Shown here: positions 23,816 to 33,044 of the stretch, piece after piece | How positions within the stretch are numbered: the first letter of the stretch is position 1 | Layout: each line of letters starts with the position of its first letter | Assembly: GCA_016715895.1 (NCBI GenBank) | Contig: JADJXH010000003.1 | Span: forward strand, 1,474,501-1,538,500 | Length of the DNA: 64,000 nucleotides | Source: Flavobacteriales bacterium | GTDB lineage: Bacteria; Bacteroidota; Bacteroidia; Flavobacteriales_F; PHOS-HE28 | Direction of reading: 5' to 3' | Translations under genes and position numbers: made by a program | The notes under the pieces: generated by a model | What the model was told of the DNA's origin: nothing | What the model saw: the letters and a program-made list of their open reading frames with translations, nothing else | Databases searched by the model: none

Positions 23816-26438
23816 CGGCCAGCTCCGCCTGTCGGCGCAACAAGGCGCGATCGCAGCAGGTCATCACCTCGAGCAGGACGGAGGCCGGTGCTTGCGTTGT
23901 TCCGATGGCCTCGGCCGACACGCCCATCCCGAACAGCTGAAGGTGCGGCCGCAGCTTGTGCCGCACCCGGGCGAGCGGCTCGTCCTCGTTGTTGTCCGCG
24001 GCACGCAGTACCTCGCCCCGCCAGGTGGCGAACTCCCGGCGGTACTGCGTCATCACGCGCAGCAGCTTCTCCGCATCGCGGTCGTACTGCTCCTCCAGCG
24101 CGTCCAGTTCAGGCCGCTCGGCGCAGGGCCCGTCCGCCCGGCCGGTCCAGAACGCGGCCGCCTCCACAAGCATCGCGCGGTCGATGGGCTTCACAAGCCG
24201 GGCGTTCATACCGGCCTTCAACGCCTCCGCCTCCTGTTCGGCGCCGGCGTAGGCCGTGACCGCAAGGATGGGCACGTACCGATGGCGGCGCAGGCCGCGG
24301 ATCCGCAGGGCGAGCTCGGTGCCGCGCATGTCGCCGCCCAGGTCCATGTCGATCAGCATCAGGTCGAAGGCCTGGCCATCGCAGGCCGCCAGCGCCTCCG
24401 CGGACCCGGCGCAGGACGTGAGCGTCCAGCCCAGGGTGCCGGCCCATTGGGCCAGCAGGTCACGGTTCGTGGCCACGTCGTCCACATGCAGCACGCGCAG
24501 ACCCCGCACCAGGTCCGGCGGGGGCACGGGCGCGGCGGGGGCGATCACCGGAGCCTCCAACGGAGGCAGCTCCACGGTGAAGCGGCTGCCCAGGCCGGGC
24601 CGGCTGTCCAGCACGAGGGTGCCACCGAGCAGCTCGACCAGCTTGCTGGTGATCGCCAGGCCGAGCCCCGCTCCATCACCGGTGTTGTCGCCCGTGTGCG
24701 CCCGCTCAAAGCGCTGGAAGATGGCGCGCTGACGCTCCTCGGGAATGCCCGGTCCGCTGTCGGCGACTTCCATCACCAGGCGATCCCCGGACGACCGCAC
24801 ATGCAGGTCCACCTGACCCTGCTCGGTGTACTTCACGGCGTTCACCACCAGGTTGTCCACGATGCGGTGCAGGCGCAGGGCATCGGTGACGAAGTGTTCC
24901 GGTGCCTGCGTCAGGTCGAGGCGCAGGGCCAGTCCCTTGGCCTCGGCGGCGGGCAGGTGGGTGCGGGCGGTGTCGGTGAAGAGCTCGCGGATGTCGACGC
25001 TCGCGGCGATTGGTGATCCGCGCCCGGCGTCGATGCGTGCGTGCAGCAGCAGATCATCCACGAGGCCGTGGAGGCGGCGGGCGCTGCGCTCGATCACCTC
25101 CAGGCGGTCGCGATCGGCGACGGTGAGCGCGGCTCTGTCGATCCCATCGGCCATGCCGAGGATGGCCTGCAGGGGTGTGCGCACATCGTGGCTGAGGTTG
25201 GCGGTGATCTCGCGGCGCTGGCGGTCGGCCTCCTCGGCGGTATGGCGGGCCTGCTGCAGGTCGAGCACGCGCTCGTCGATGCGCTGCTGCATGCGCTCGA
25301 GGCTTCGGGCGAGTCGGCCCACCTCGTCGGAGCGGTCGGTGGGCAGCGCCTCGCCGGCGGTGCCGGCCGCATAGCGTTCCACCTGCGCAGTGATGCGGTC
25401 GAGCCGCGCCGCGAGGCTGCGGGCGAAGAAAAGGCCCAGGAGCGCGAAGGCCCCGGCGATGAAGAGGGTGAGCCATAGGGCACGATCGCGGCGTGCATCC
25501 AGTTCCGCCAGCAGGGGCGCTGTATCGGCACCGAGGCCCAACCGCAACGTGTATGGCAGCGGCGTGTCGTCGAGCGCGCGGAAGGTCCACCAGCGGTGGC
25601 CCACGGCCACCACGCTGTCCAGCGGCGGCAGCGGTGCACCCAGCCAGACAACGGGATCCTCCGCCTTGCCCAGTTCCGAACGGAACATGCGGGCGCTGTC
25701 GGGATGCAACACCACCTCGCCGTCCGGTCGCAGCATCACCAGGGTGGAGGCGGTGCGCTGATCCGCCAGCAGGTCGGCATATACGGGACGCAGGTCGGCG
25801 TTGATCACCACCAGGCCCACCAGGGTCCCCCAAGGCCCGAAGAGGGCGCGGGCCGCGCGCAGGGTGGGCATCAGCGGGCGCGACAGGGCGCCATGTTCGC
25901 GATTGAGGTCGATGCGCGAGAAGTAGGTCTCCCCGGGTGCGAGCGCCATCGCCGCCTGATGGTAGTCGCGGTCGCCTTTGGCCTGTAGCGCGCTGTCGGC
26001 GATGCGCAGCACATGTCCGTCGATGCGGTCGAACCGCAGCAGCTCCATCCCCAGGCTGTCCGCGGCCAGCAGACGCACCTGGGCGTAGACGGCGCGGGAG
26101 CGCAGGAAGCTCTCCATCAGCAGGGCCACGCGTTGCAGGTCCGCTGCACGCACGAGGCTGTCGCCGGTGGTGTCGCCTGCAAGGCGCAACACCGGATCGT
26201 TGGTGGCCAGGAAGGCGATGTCGTCCGCCAGCGTGGTGGTGAAGGCGCGCAGGCGCAGCTCGGCCAGGTCGAGGTCGTGGCGCAGGTCGTTGCGCACGGT
26301 GAGCTGCACCTGTTCGCGTACGGCGCGGTACACCAGATAGCCGGCCAACAGGGTGGCGCCGATCACCAGCAGGGTGAAGACCGTCACCGTGCGGGTGACG
26401 ATGGAGCGGGACCAGGGGGTGCGGGCCGGGGCATCCAT
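23790..26438 (-). CDS. Hybrid sensor histidine kinase/response regulator (882 aa)
   Basis: Membrane-bound signalling kinase. Order of parts: TM1 (about 17-40), periplasmic sensor of about 280 residues that looks like a double-Cache/PAS-like fold, TM2 (about 320-340), HAMP, HisKA with His417 in NLSHDVRTPLQ, HATPase with the N-box (DNLVVNAVKYTEQ, about 528-540), DSGPGIPEE and GAGLGLAIT, then a receiver with Asp697. A C-terminal helical stretch with His827 (RVRHKLRPH) may be a degenerate Hpt domain. The signal is unknown. The ATG at 26438 is 1 bp after the stop of the EI24-family gene, so the two are co-transcribed. The stop overlaps the convergent LytTR gene. Confidence 0.92.
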   Translation of the reverse strand: MDAPARTPWSRSIVTRTVTVFTLLVIGATLLAGYLVYRAVREQVQLTVRNDLRHDLDLAELRLRAFTTTLADDIAFLATNDPVLRLAGDTTGDSLVRAADLQRVALLMESFLRSRAVYAQVRLLAADSLGMELLRFDRIDGHVLRIADSALQAKGDRDYHQAAMALAPGETYFSRIDLNREHGALSRPLMPTLRAARALFGPWGTLVGLVVINADLRPVYADLLADQRTASTLVMLRPDGEVVLHPDSARMFRSELGKAEDPVVWLGAPLPPLDSVVAVGHRWWTFRALDDTPLPYTLRLGLGADTAPLLAELDARRDRALWLTLFIAGAFALLGLFFARSLAARLDRITAQVERYAAGTAGEALPTDRSDEVGRLARSLERMQQRIDERVLDLQQARHTAEEADRQRREITANLSHDVRTPLQAILGMADGIDRAALTVADRDRLEVIERSARRLHGLVDDLLLHARIDAGRGSPIAASVDIRELFTDTARTHLPAAEAKGLALRLDLTQAPEHFVTDALRLHRIVDNLVVNAVKYTEQGQVDLHVRSSGDRLVMEVADSGPGIPEERQRAIFQRFERAHTGDNTGDGAGLGLAITSKLVELLGGTLVLDSRPGLGSRFTVELPPLEAPVIAPAAPVPPPDLVRGLRVLHVDDVATNRDLLAQWAGTLGWTLTSCAGSAEALAACDGQAFDLMLIDMDLGGDMRGTELALRIRGLRRHRYVPILAVTAYAGAEQEAEALKAGMNARLVKPIDRAMLVEAAAFWTGRADGPCAERPELDALEEQYDRDAEKLLRVMTQYRREFATWRGEVLRAADNNEDEPLARVRHKLRPHLQLFGMGVSAEAIGTTQAPASVLLEVMTCCDRALLRRQAELAATAGPAAG

Positions 26439-26439
26439 G

Positions 26440-27234
26440 CTAGCGGGGGGACGGACGCAACTCGCCCGCATGGTGGAAGGCGAGCACCCCTCCCACCGCG
26501 GCCAGCAGCGGAGCGAAGGTCGTGCCCACCAGCGGCACCTTCATCAGCAGGCTGAAGGCCGTGCCGTTGCCCAGCACAAGGCCGAGGTGGGCGTTCACCG
26601 TGCGCACGCTGTCGGCCATGCGCAGGCGGCGCCGTTCAAGGATGTAGTCCACGGCACTGAATCCATAGAAGTAGGCACCCACGACGAAGAGGGCCACGGT
26701 GGCGAGCGGCACAAAGAGCGGGATCACCAGCGAGAGCAGCCCGATGGCGAGGCCGATGACCAGCTCCAGCAGGCCGTTTCGCAGGGCGATGAGGGCGCCG
26801 CGGAGCGCATCGCGCAGCACCTGCGCCCAGCTGAAGGGATGTTCCGCACCGGTGAGGACCTCCTCGGCGCGTTCGCTGGCATAGGCGAGCAGCGGCGACA
26901 GCAGGATCAGCACCAGGTACTTGTTGAGCGAGAGCAGCAGGTAGAGCACCAGCAGCTTCAGGGCCAGCCAGGTGAGCGCCTCGCGGGTGGCGTTGAACAC
27001 GCGCTTCAGCGCGGCCCACCATCCGGTATCGTGGACGGGGTCCACCTCCAATCCCAGCCGGGCGGCGAGCCATGCGCTGAGGTCCTCCACAGGTCCGTGC
27101 AGGGCAGCGAAGAGCCCGAAGGTGAGCGCGGCCCACAGCACCAAGGGCACGAGGAACATCCAGGCCATGCGGTGCCGGCGCATGAAGCCGAAGGCCTCCA
27201 CGAAGCTGCTGAAGCCGTTGCCGAAGCCGTCCAT
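26440..27234 (-). CDS. EI24/CysZ-like integral membrane protein (264 aa)
   Basis: Begins MDGFGNGFSSFVEAFGFMRRHRM, the usual opening of Bacteroidota EI24-domain proteins, followed by about five hydrophobic segments (MFLVPLVLWAALTFGLFAAL, LLVLYLLLSLNKYLVLILLSPLLAYAS, a long pair at 170-205, and SLLMKVPLVGTTFAPLLAAVGGVLAF at the end). The LSPLLAYASERAEEVLTG segment is typical of the family. Relatives include CysZ sulfate channels, but no sulfur genes are nearby, so the transported substrate is not assigned. It is the first gene of a unit with the hybrid kinase. The start is set at 27234 because upstream codons lie beyond the -7 box at 27244. Confidence 0.85.
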   Translation of the reverse strand: MDGFGNGFSSFVEAFGFMRRHRMAWMFLVPLVLWAALTFGLFAALHGPVEDLSAWLAARLGLEVDPVHDTGWWAALKRVFNATREALTWLALKLLVLYLLLSLNKYLVLILLSPLLAYASERAEEVLTGAEHPFSWAQVLRDALRGALIALRNGLLELVIGLAIGLLSLVIPLFVPLATVALFVVGAYFYGFSAVDYILERRRLRMADSVRTVNAHLGLVLGNGTAFSLLMKVPLVGTTFAPLLAAVGGVLAFHHAGELRPSPR

Positions 27235-27243
27235 GGCAGGCCC

Positions 27244-27251
27244 GCAAGGTA
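27244..27251 (-). promoter_or_regulatory. -7 element of the EI24-kinase operon
   Basis: The minus strand reads TACCTTGC, 9 nt before the ATG at 27234. Only 15 bp separate it from the divergent purB box, so the two promoters overlap. Confidence 0.5.
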
Positions 27252-27266
27252 GGGGCGGCGCCCGGC

Positions 27267-27274
27267 TACCTTTG
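27267..27274 (+). promoter_or_regulatory. -7 element of purB
   Basis: TACCTTTG is a perfect TAnnTTTG match, 9 nt before the purB ATG. Confidence 0.6.
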
Positions 27275-27283
27275 GCGCACCGC

Positions 27284-28651
27284 ATGGACCTCTCCGCCCT
27301 CACCGCCATCTCGCCCCTCGACGGCCGCTACCGCGAACGGGCCGCCCCCCTGGCCATCTGGTTCTCCGAACTGGCCCTCATCCGCTACCGCCTAGTGGTG
27401 GAGCTGGCCTACTTCCGCTTCCTCTGCGAGGTGCCGCTGCCCGAGCTGGACGGTACGGATGTGCGCAAGCTCGACGGGCTGTTCGGGCGCGTGGCCGCGC
27501 TGAGCGAGGCCGATGCGCAGGCGATCAAGACGATCGAGCGTACCACCAACCACGACGTGAAGGCCGTGGAGTACTGGCTGAAGGAGCGGTTGGAGGAGCT
27601 GGGACTGGGCCGGCAGAAGGAGTTCGTCCACTTCGCGCTCACCAGCCAGGACATCAACAACACCGCGCTGCCGCTGCTGATCAAGGAGTTCGTGGGCGTG
27701 TACTACGTGCCTCAGCTGACGGGCCTGCGCGACCGCCTGCACGGGTTGGCGCTGGAGTGGGCGCAGGTGCCCATGCTGGCGCGCACGCACGGGCAGCCCG
27801 CCTCCCCCACGCGGCTGGGCAAGGAGCTGCAGGTGTTCGTGGAGCGGCTCGATGTGCAGCTGCGCGCGCTGCGCGGCGTGCCCTTCACCTGCAAGTTCGG
27901 CGGGGCCACGGGCAACTTCAACGCGCACCACGCCGCCTATCCCGAGCTGGACTGGCCCCGGCTGGCCGACCGCTTCTGCGACACGATGCTGGGCCTGCAG
28001 CGCCAGCAGTTCACCACGCAGATCGAGCACTACGACCAGCTGGCGGCGCTCTTCGACGCCATGCGGCGCATCAACACCATCCTGATCGACCTGTGCCGCG
28101 ACATGTGGCAGTACATCAGCATGGACCACTTCCGCCAGCGCACCAAGGCCGGCGAGGTGGGCAGCAGCGCCATGCCGCACAAGGTGAACCCCATCGACTT
28201 CGAGAACGCCGAGGGCAACCTGGGCGTGGCCAACGCGCTGTTCGCGCACCTGGCGGAGAAGCTGCCCATCAGCAGGCTGCAGCGCGACCTCACGGACAGC
28301 ACGGTGACCCGCAACATCGGCGTGCCGATGGCGCACACCATGCTGGCGGTGGACGCCATCGGCCGCGGCCTGGACAAGCTGCTGCTGAACGAGGAGGCCA
28401 TCCACCGCGAGCTGGACGCGCAATGGGCCGTGGTGGCCGAGGGCATCCAGACCATCCTGCGCCGCGCGGGCTACCCCGAGCCGTATGAGCGGCTGAAGGA
28501 GCTCACCCGCGGCAAGGTGCGCATCACCGAAGCGGACATGCATGCCTTCATCGACGCGCTCGACGTGAGCGAGCCGGTGAAGCAGCAGCTGCGCACCCTC
28601 ACACCGCGCCACTACACCGGCGTGGACCTGATGAGCCGGATGATCCCGTAG
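27284..28651 (+). CDS. purB: Adenylosuccinate lyase (455 aa)
   Basis: Fumarase/aspartase-superfamily enzyme acting twice in purine synthesis, splitting SAICAR to AICAR and adenylosuccinate to AMP with release of fumarate. The N-terminus LTAISPLDGRYRERAAPLAIWFSE is diagnostic of the PurB branch found in E. coli and Bacteroidota. ERTTNHDVKAVEYWL carries the conserved H-D pair, FALTSQDINNTALPL and ARTHGQPASPT follow, and the fumarate-lyase signature GSSAMPHKVNPIDFE lies near residues 292-305. Length is standard. It is divergent from the EI24-kinase unit and followed 4 bp later by a SanA-like gene. Confidence 0.97.
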   Translation: MDLSALTAISPLDGRYRERAAPLAIWFSELALIRYRLVVELAYFRFLCEVPLPELDGTDVRKLDGLFGRVAALSEADAQAIKTIERTTNHDVKAVEYWLKERLEELGLGRQKEFVHFALTSQDINNTALPLLIKEFVGVYYVPQLTGLRDRLHGLALEWAQVPMLARTHGQPASPTRLGKELQVFVERLDVQLRALRGVPFTCKFGGATGNFNAHHAAYPELDWPRLADRFCDTMLGLQRQQFTTQIEHYDQLAALFDAMRRINTILIDLCRDMWQYISMDHFRQRTKAGEVGSSAMPHKVNPIDFENAEGNLGVANALFAHLAEKLPISRLQRDLTDSTVTRNIGVPMAHTMLAVDAIGRGLDKLLLNEEAIHRELDAQWAVVAEGIQTILRRAGYPEPYERLKELTRGKVRITEADMHAFIDALDVSEPVKQQLRTLTPRHYTGVDLMSRMIP

Positions 28652-28655
28652 ACGG

Positions 28656-29306
28656 ATGCGGGCGAGGGTGTGGATCGCCACGGCGGTCGTGCTTGCAGCG
28701 GCCTTGGTGCTCGTGGTGCAGGTATGTGACGAGCGAGTCCGGACGGCAAGCGCACCACACCTCCACGATCATGCGGCCGCGGTGCCCTTGAACCGTGTGG
28801 CGGTGCTGCTGGGCACCAGCGCGCGGGCGCGCGGCGGAGGGCCCAACCTCTACTTCACCCACCGCATCGCCGCCACCGTGGAGCTGTTGAAGGCCGGCCG
28901 TGTGCAGCATGTGCTCATCAGCGGCGACAACCGGCATAGCTCCTACAACGAGCCCATGGACATGCGGCGGGCGCTGATGGCGGCCGGCGTGGACAGCACG
29001 CGCATCACGCTCGACTACGCTGGATTCCGCACGCTGGACAGCATGGTGCGGGCGCGGGATGTGTTCGGGCAGCCGGGTTTCGTGGTGGTGAGCCAGCGGT
29101 TCCACAACGAACGGGCGGTGTTCCTGGCGCGGCGGATGGGCATCGCGGCGGTGGGCTACAACGCCGCGGATGTGCCTACAGGCTACGGCCGCCTCACCAT
29201 GCTGCGGGAGAAGCTGGCGCGTGTGAAGCTGCACCTCGACCTGTGGCTCGGTGTGGGTCCGCACTTCCCCGGGCCGCCCGAGCCGATCCGCGTTCCGGAA
29301 GCGTGA
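28656..29306 (+). CDS. SanA/YdcF-family membrane protein, DUF218 (216 aa)
   Basis: An N-terminal membrane anchor (VWIATAVVLAAALVLVVQV) is followed by a DUF218 domain with NRVAVLLGTSARARGG, HRIAATVELLKAGRVQHVLISGDN, EPMDMRRALMAAGV, and TLDSMVRARDVFG. This order is that of SanA, a protein linked to vancomycin exclusion and envelope integrity in enterobacteria. Its chemical activity remains uncertain. It probably shares the purB transcript, given the 4-bp gap. Its TGA abuts the convergent DinB stop directly. Confidence 0.85.
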   Translation: MRARVWIATAVVLAAALVLVVQVCDERVRTASAPHLHDHAAAVPLNRVAVLLGTSARARGGGPNLYFTHRIAATVELLKAGRVQHVLISGDNRHSSYNEPMDMRRALMAAGVDSTRITLDYAGFRTLDSMVRARDVFGQPGFVVVSQRFHNERAVFLARRMGIAAVGYNAADVPTGYGRLTMLREKLARVKLHLDLWLGVGPHFPGPPEPIRVPEA

Positions 29307-29795
29307 TCACGCGCCCGACAAGCGCTGGAAGGCCACCAGATCGGTGCGCGGGATGCGCTCCAACCCGAGGGCCCGCATCTGCGTCACCACCTGCCCGCGG
29401 TGGTAGCTGCTGTGGTTGAGCGCGTGCATGATCATCTGCCAGGCGGGCTGCTCGTAGGGGTTCCCCTTCAGGTCGTGGTAGCGGCAGGTGGCCACCAGGC
29501 CCTCCTCGTCCAGGGCCATCGCGTAGCCGGTGAAGCGGTCCACGTGCGTCATCAGCGTATCCAGTCCTTGCGAAGGCTCGGCCGGCCAGCGCATGGTGGC
29601 GCCGGTGAGGCGGAGGAACCAGGCGTTCTCCGCATCGCGGATGTGCATCAGCGTGCCGCGCAGGGTGGGGAAACTGCTGGCCGCATGACGGTCGAGGATG
29701 GCCTCGGGTTCCTCGCTCAGACGTGCAACGAAGGCCGCATGGGCCCATCGGTCGTAGGCGGCGTACTGCCTGATCAAGGTGCTGAAGGGGCTCAT
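29307..29795 (-). CDS. DinB-family protein (162 aa)
   Basis: Four-helix-bundle protein of the DinB/YfiT superfamily. The three metal-ligand histidines expected for the family can be placed: one in LMHIRDAENAWF (helix 2) and two in MHALNHSSYHRGQV (helix 4). The start matches typical members (LIRQYAAYDRWAH). DinB-family proteins include thiol-dependent S-transferases and many of unknown role; despite the name most are not DNA-damage polymerases. It is divergent from the gene at 29882 and converges exactly with the SanA-like gene. Confidence 0.88.
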   Translation of the reverse strand: MSPFSTLIRQYAAYDRWAHAAFVARLSEEPEAILDRHAASSFPTLRGTLMHIRDAENAWFLRLTGATMRWPAEPSQGLDTLMTHVDRFTGYAMALDEEGLVATCRYHDLKGNPYEQPAWQMIMHALNHSSYHRGQVVTQMRALGLERIPRTDLVAFQRLSGA

Positions 29796-29881
29796 GGGTG
29801 GATAAAGCTGTTCAAAATTCCGATGCGCCGTTCAGCGATCGCCATGCGGCACCGGTCGAATTTCGCGGGGACAAAGTGCGC

Positions 29882-30430
29882 ATGATCGGAACGCTGTTCG
29901 GCAAGAAGAAGATCACCGAGGACCGCCTCGCCAATGTGTTCGTCAACGCTCTGCTGGAGCTGGTGGGCCATGGCTTCGCCGACGTCGCCGCCGAGCTGAA
30001 CGAATCGCCGGAGCTGAACGGGGACCAGGTGCTGGACCCGGCCGACGACGGCGCCTTCCTGATGATCGTGCTGGCCGGCAACCTGCTGGAGCTCGACCGG
30101 CAGTTGCCCTCCGGGCTCGACCGGCGGCTGACGGCGCTTGTGCTGAGCAAGTTCGCGCAGGCCACGGGGCTGCGCTCCAGCGACCTGGAGCGTGAGGTGG
30201 GCGCGCTGAAGGCCATGATGGCGCGGCTCAACCATCCCAGCAAGAACACGGTGTACGGCATGAGCCGCGCGCTCTTCCACCAGTACGACCTGTTCGCGCA
30301 CCAGACGGACGAGTACTTCCGCGACAAGCGCGAGCCGCACCCGGTGACGCTCAAGCGCCTCAACGGGCTGATGGGCTTCTTCCTCTGGGACTGGGAGAAC
30401 TTCCACGAGCACTACCGCATCGCCTCCTGA
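29882..30430 (+). CDS. Conserved protein of unknown function (182 aa)
   Basis: A soluble, mostly helical protein with no signal peptide and no recognised catalytic motif. It begins MIGTLFGKKKITEDRLANVFVNALLE. The distinctive segments are NHPSKNTVYGMSRALFHQYDLF and LNGLMGFFLWDWENFHEHYRI near the C-terminus. I recall similar proteins in other Bacteroidota but cannot assign a function. The in-frame ATG at 29798 would lengthen it by 28 residues with no conserved-looking sequence and would lie 2 bp from the divergent DinB start, so 29882 is preferred. Confidence 0.7.
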   Translation: MIGTLFGKKKITEDRLANVFVNALLELVGHGFADVAAELNESPELNGDQVLDPADDGAFLMIVLAGNLLELDRQLPSGLDRRLTALVLSKFAQATGLRSSDLEREVGALKAMMARLNHPSKNTVYGMSRALFHQYDLFAHQTDEYFRDKREPHPVTLKRLNGLMGFFLWDWENFHEHYRIAS

Positions 30431-30435
30431 GGTGG

Positions 30436-31668
30436 TCAGCGCGGCGCCCCGACGTTCAGCTGCTCCACCGCCATGCGGGTGATCTCCTCGCCGATGGCGA
30501 GCGCGGCCGTGGCGGCGGGCGAAGGGGCGTTCAGCACATGGATGTGCGTGCCGCGCCGCTCGATGCGGAAATCGTCCACCATGGCACCGTCGGTGCCCAG
30601 CAGCATGGCCCGCACGCCGGCGCGGCCCGGGCGGAGGTCGTCCAGCTCCAGCGAGGGCACCAGCCGCCGCAGCGTGCGAAGGAAGAGCCGTTTGCTGAAG
30701 GCGCGGCGGTACTCGTCGATGCCGTAGCGCATGTTCTTCATGAAGAGCTTCCAGGTGCCGCCGTAGCTCAGCGCATCGGCCGTGTCGCGCAGGTCCACGT
30801 CGGTCTTGCCGTAGCCCTCGCGCTTGAAGGTGAACACGGCGTTGGGCCCGCACTCGATGCTGCCGTCGGTCATGCGGGTGAAGTGCACGCCCAGGAAGGG
30901 GAAGCGCGGGTCGGGCACCGGGTAGATGAGGTGGCGCACCTTGTGCTTGGCGTGGTCCTCCAGTTCGTAGTAGTCGCCGCGGAAGCCCACGATGCGCTCG
31001 GGGAAGCGCACGCCATCGGCCTTGGCGAGGCGGTCGCTCTGCAGGCCGGCGCAGAAGATGGCGTGGCGGGTGCGGTGGGCGCCCTTGGTGGTGCGGATGG
31101 TGCTGAAGCCTTCGCCATGCTCGGTGCCCGTGACGCGTTCATCGAGGTGCACGGCGCTGCGCGGGTTGAGGGCGAGGGCGAGCTCGGTCATCTTCGCGGT
31201 GGCGCCGCGGAAATCGATGATGCCGGTGCAGCCCACGTGGATGCCGGCGATGCCGGTGCAGTGCGGTTCGATCTCGCGGATCTCCCGGGCGTCCACCCGC
31301 CGCATGTCCTCGATGCCGTTGGCCTGGCCGTGGCCCCAGATCTTGTCGAGGCGGGGCAGCTCGGCGGGGTCGGTGGCCACGATGAGCTTGCCGCACACGT
31401 CGTGCGCGATGCGGTGCTCGCGGGCGAAGGCCACCAGCTCCCGGCGTCCGGTGACGCAGTTGCGGGCCTTGTAGCTGCCGGGCTTGTAGTAGATGCCGCT
31501 GTGGATCACGCCGCTGTTGTGTCCGGTCTGGTGGTCCGCCAGCGCGCCCTCCTTCTCGATCAGCAGGATGTCCAGCTGCGGGAACCGGACCTGCAGCTTG
31601 TAGAAGGTCCCGGCCCCCACGATGCCACCGCCCACGATCACGACATCCCACGTGCGTCCGTTCTCCAT
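30436..31668 (-). CDS. lhgO: L-2-hydroxyglutarate oxidase (410 aa)
   Basis: FAD-dependent enzyme of the DAO family that oxidises L-2-hydroxyglutarate to 2-oxoglutarate, a metabolite-repair and lysine-degradation step. The N-terminal dinucleotide-binding motif VVIVGGGIVGAGTFYKL is followed by QTGHNSGVIHSGIYYKPGS, the signature that separates LhgO from other glycine-oxidase-like proteins. Also visible are GIHVGCTGIIDF, VGFRGDYYEL and YPVPDPRFPFLGVHFTR, all typical. ATG 31668 is chosen because it begins the FAD motif. An earlier GTG at 31722 overlaps the upstream gene and lies before the -7 box. Confidence 0.92.
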   Translation of the reverse strand: MENGRTWDVVIVGGGIVGAGTFYKLQVRFPQLDILLIEKEGALADHQTGHNSGVIHSGIYYKPGSYKARNCVTGRRELVAFAREHRIAHDVCGKLIVATDPAELPRLDKIWGHGQANGIEDMRRVDAREIREIEPHCTGIAGIHVGCTGIIDFRGATAKMTELALALNPRSAVHLDERVTGTEHGEGFSTIRTTKGAHRTRHAIFCAGLQSDRLAKADGVRFPERIVGFRGDYYELEDHAKHKVRHLIYPVPDPRFPFLGVHFTRMTDGSIECGPNAVFTFKREGYGKTDVDLRDTADALSYGGTWKLFMKNMRYGIDEYRRAFSKRLFLRTLRRLVPSLELDDLRPGRAGVRAMLLGTDGAMVDDFRIERRGTHIHVLNAPSPAATAALAIGEEITRMAVEQLNVGAPR

Positions 31669-31690
31669 CTCGAGTGTATTTCCTGCGGCG

Positions 31691-31698
31691 CGAAGGTA
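31691..31698 (-). promoter_or_regulatory. -7 element of lhgO
   Basis: The minus strand reads TACCTTCG, 22 nt before the ATG at 31668. It supports the shorter lhgO start. Confidence 0.5.
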
Positions 31699-31718
31699 TC
31701 GGGCCCGGGGTCGCGTGC

Positions 31719-33044
31719 TCACGCGGTGGCGGCCGGTGCAGTCTCCTCACGGGGCACCCGCAGCAGCAGCAACAGGCCCAGAACGAAGAAGCCGCCGATG
31801 GCGATCACGGTGTTGCGCAGGTCGCCGGTGAGCTGGTAGACCAGGCCGTAGGCCAGGGTGCCGAGCACGGTGCCGAGGTAGTAGCTCACGTCGTAGAAGC
31901 TGAAGAAGCTGGCGTGATCGGTGGTGGTGGGCAGGAACTTGGCGTAGGTGCTGCGCGACAGCGACTGGCATCCGCCCATCACCAGGCCCACGCCGGCGGC
32001 CAGGGCGTAGAACTCATGCGCCCAGTGGGTGAAGTAGGCCGCGATGCAGAGGCCCACCCACACCACCACCCCCACCGAAAGGGCGCGCAGGTTGCCCACG
32101 CGGCCGCTGAGGCGCGCGAAGAGGCCCGCACCCACGGCGGCGACGAGCTGGATGAGCAGGATGCTGATGATGAGGCTGTCGTCGCCGATGGGCACCACCT
32201 GCCCGGCGGCATCGTGGTCCTTGATCTCGCGCGCGGCGAAGGCCACGGCGAGGTACATCACCGTCTGGATGCCCATGTTGAACACGAAGAAGGCGGCAAG
32301 GAAGCCGCGCAGGCGGGGCATGGCGCGGAGCTGGCCCCACACCTTGCGCAGTTCGCGGTAGCCGGCGGTGAGCGCGTTGCCGGCCGGAGGGCGCGCGGTC
32401 GCGGTACGGGCGGGCAGCACGCGGAAGGGGATCTGGGCCCAGCCGGCCCACCACAGGCCCACGGTGAGGAAGCTGAGCCGCGCCGCCAGGCCGGGCGTGT
32501 CGGGAATGCCGAACAGGGCGGGCTTCATCACCATGGCCAGGTTGATGATCAGCAGCAGCACGCTGCCGAGGTAGCCCATGGTGTAGCCGCGCGCGCTCAC
32601 CCGGTCGTGGTCCTTCTTCTCGGCGATCTCCGGCAGGAACGCGTCGTAGAACACAAGGCTGCCGCTGAAGCCCACGCAGGCGAGCATGAAGAGCGCCAGC
32701 CCCAGGAGCAGGTCGTCGAACGTGAAGAAGAACAGCCCTGCGCAGCTGGCGGCGCCCACATAGCAGAAGGCCTTGAGGTAGGCCAGCTTGTTGCCCCGAC
32801 TGTCAGCGATGCCCGAGAGGATCGGCGCGAGCAGGGTCACGATCAAGAAGCCGGCGCTGAGGGCATAGGACTGCAAGCTGTCGGCGGGCACCCCGTAGCG
32901 TTCGGCCACCTTGTCCACGCCGTTGTCCATGGTGATGGCGGCGTAGTAGATGGGGAAGATGGCGCTGGTGATGGTGAGCGAGTAGGCCGAATTGGCCCAG
33001 TCGTACATGGTCCAGGCGCGGATGAGGCGCTTATCCCCCTTCAC
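31719..33044 (-). CDS. MFS transporter, UMF1 type (441 aa)
   Basis: Twelve-helix major-facilitator protein of the Vps22/UMF1 family. The N-terminus KRLIRAWTMYDWANSAYSLTI is the family hallmark, followed by SGIADSRGNKLAYLKAFC in the TM2-3 loop and YDAFLPEIAEKKDHDRVSARGYTMGYLGS further on. The second half has GGCQSLSRSTYAKFLPTT and ends in a short acidic tail. In yeast the homologue exports amino acids from vacuoles; the bacterial substrate is unknown. The start is GTG 33044. No -7 box lies in front of it. The promoter that fits is instead found before the duplicated 5' fragment at 35104, which implies this copy was separated from its native promoter. Confidence 0.88.
   Translation of the reverse strand: MKGDKRLIRAWTMYDWANSAYSLTITSAIFPIYYAAITMDNGVDKVAERYGVPADSLQSYALSAGFLIVTLLAPILSGIADSRGNKLAYLKAFCYVGAASCAGLFFFTFDDLLLGLALFMLACVGFSGSLVFYDAFLPEIAEKKDHDRVSARGYTMGYLGSVLLLIINLAMVMKPALFGIPDTPGLAARLSFLTVGLWWAGWAQIPFRVLPARTATARPPAGNALTAGYRELRKVWGQLRAMPRLRGFLAAFFVFNMGIQTVMYLAVAFAAREIKDHDAAGQVVPIGDDSLIISILLIQLVAAVGAGLFARLSGRVGNLRALSVGVVVWVGLCIAAYFTHWAHEFYALAAGVGLVMGGCQSLSRSTYAKFLPTTTDHASFFSFYDVSYYLGTVLGTLAYGLVYQLTGDLRNTVIAIGGFFVLGLLLLLRVPREETAPAATA
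32763..33038. repeat. Duplicated segment, copy A (inside the UMF1 transporter gene)
   Basis: These 276 bp match 34815-35090 with nine substitutions and no indels. All nine are synonymous in the transporter frame. Confidence 0.97.
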
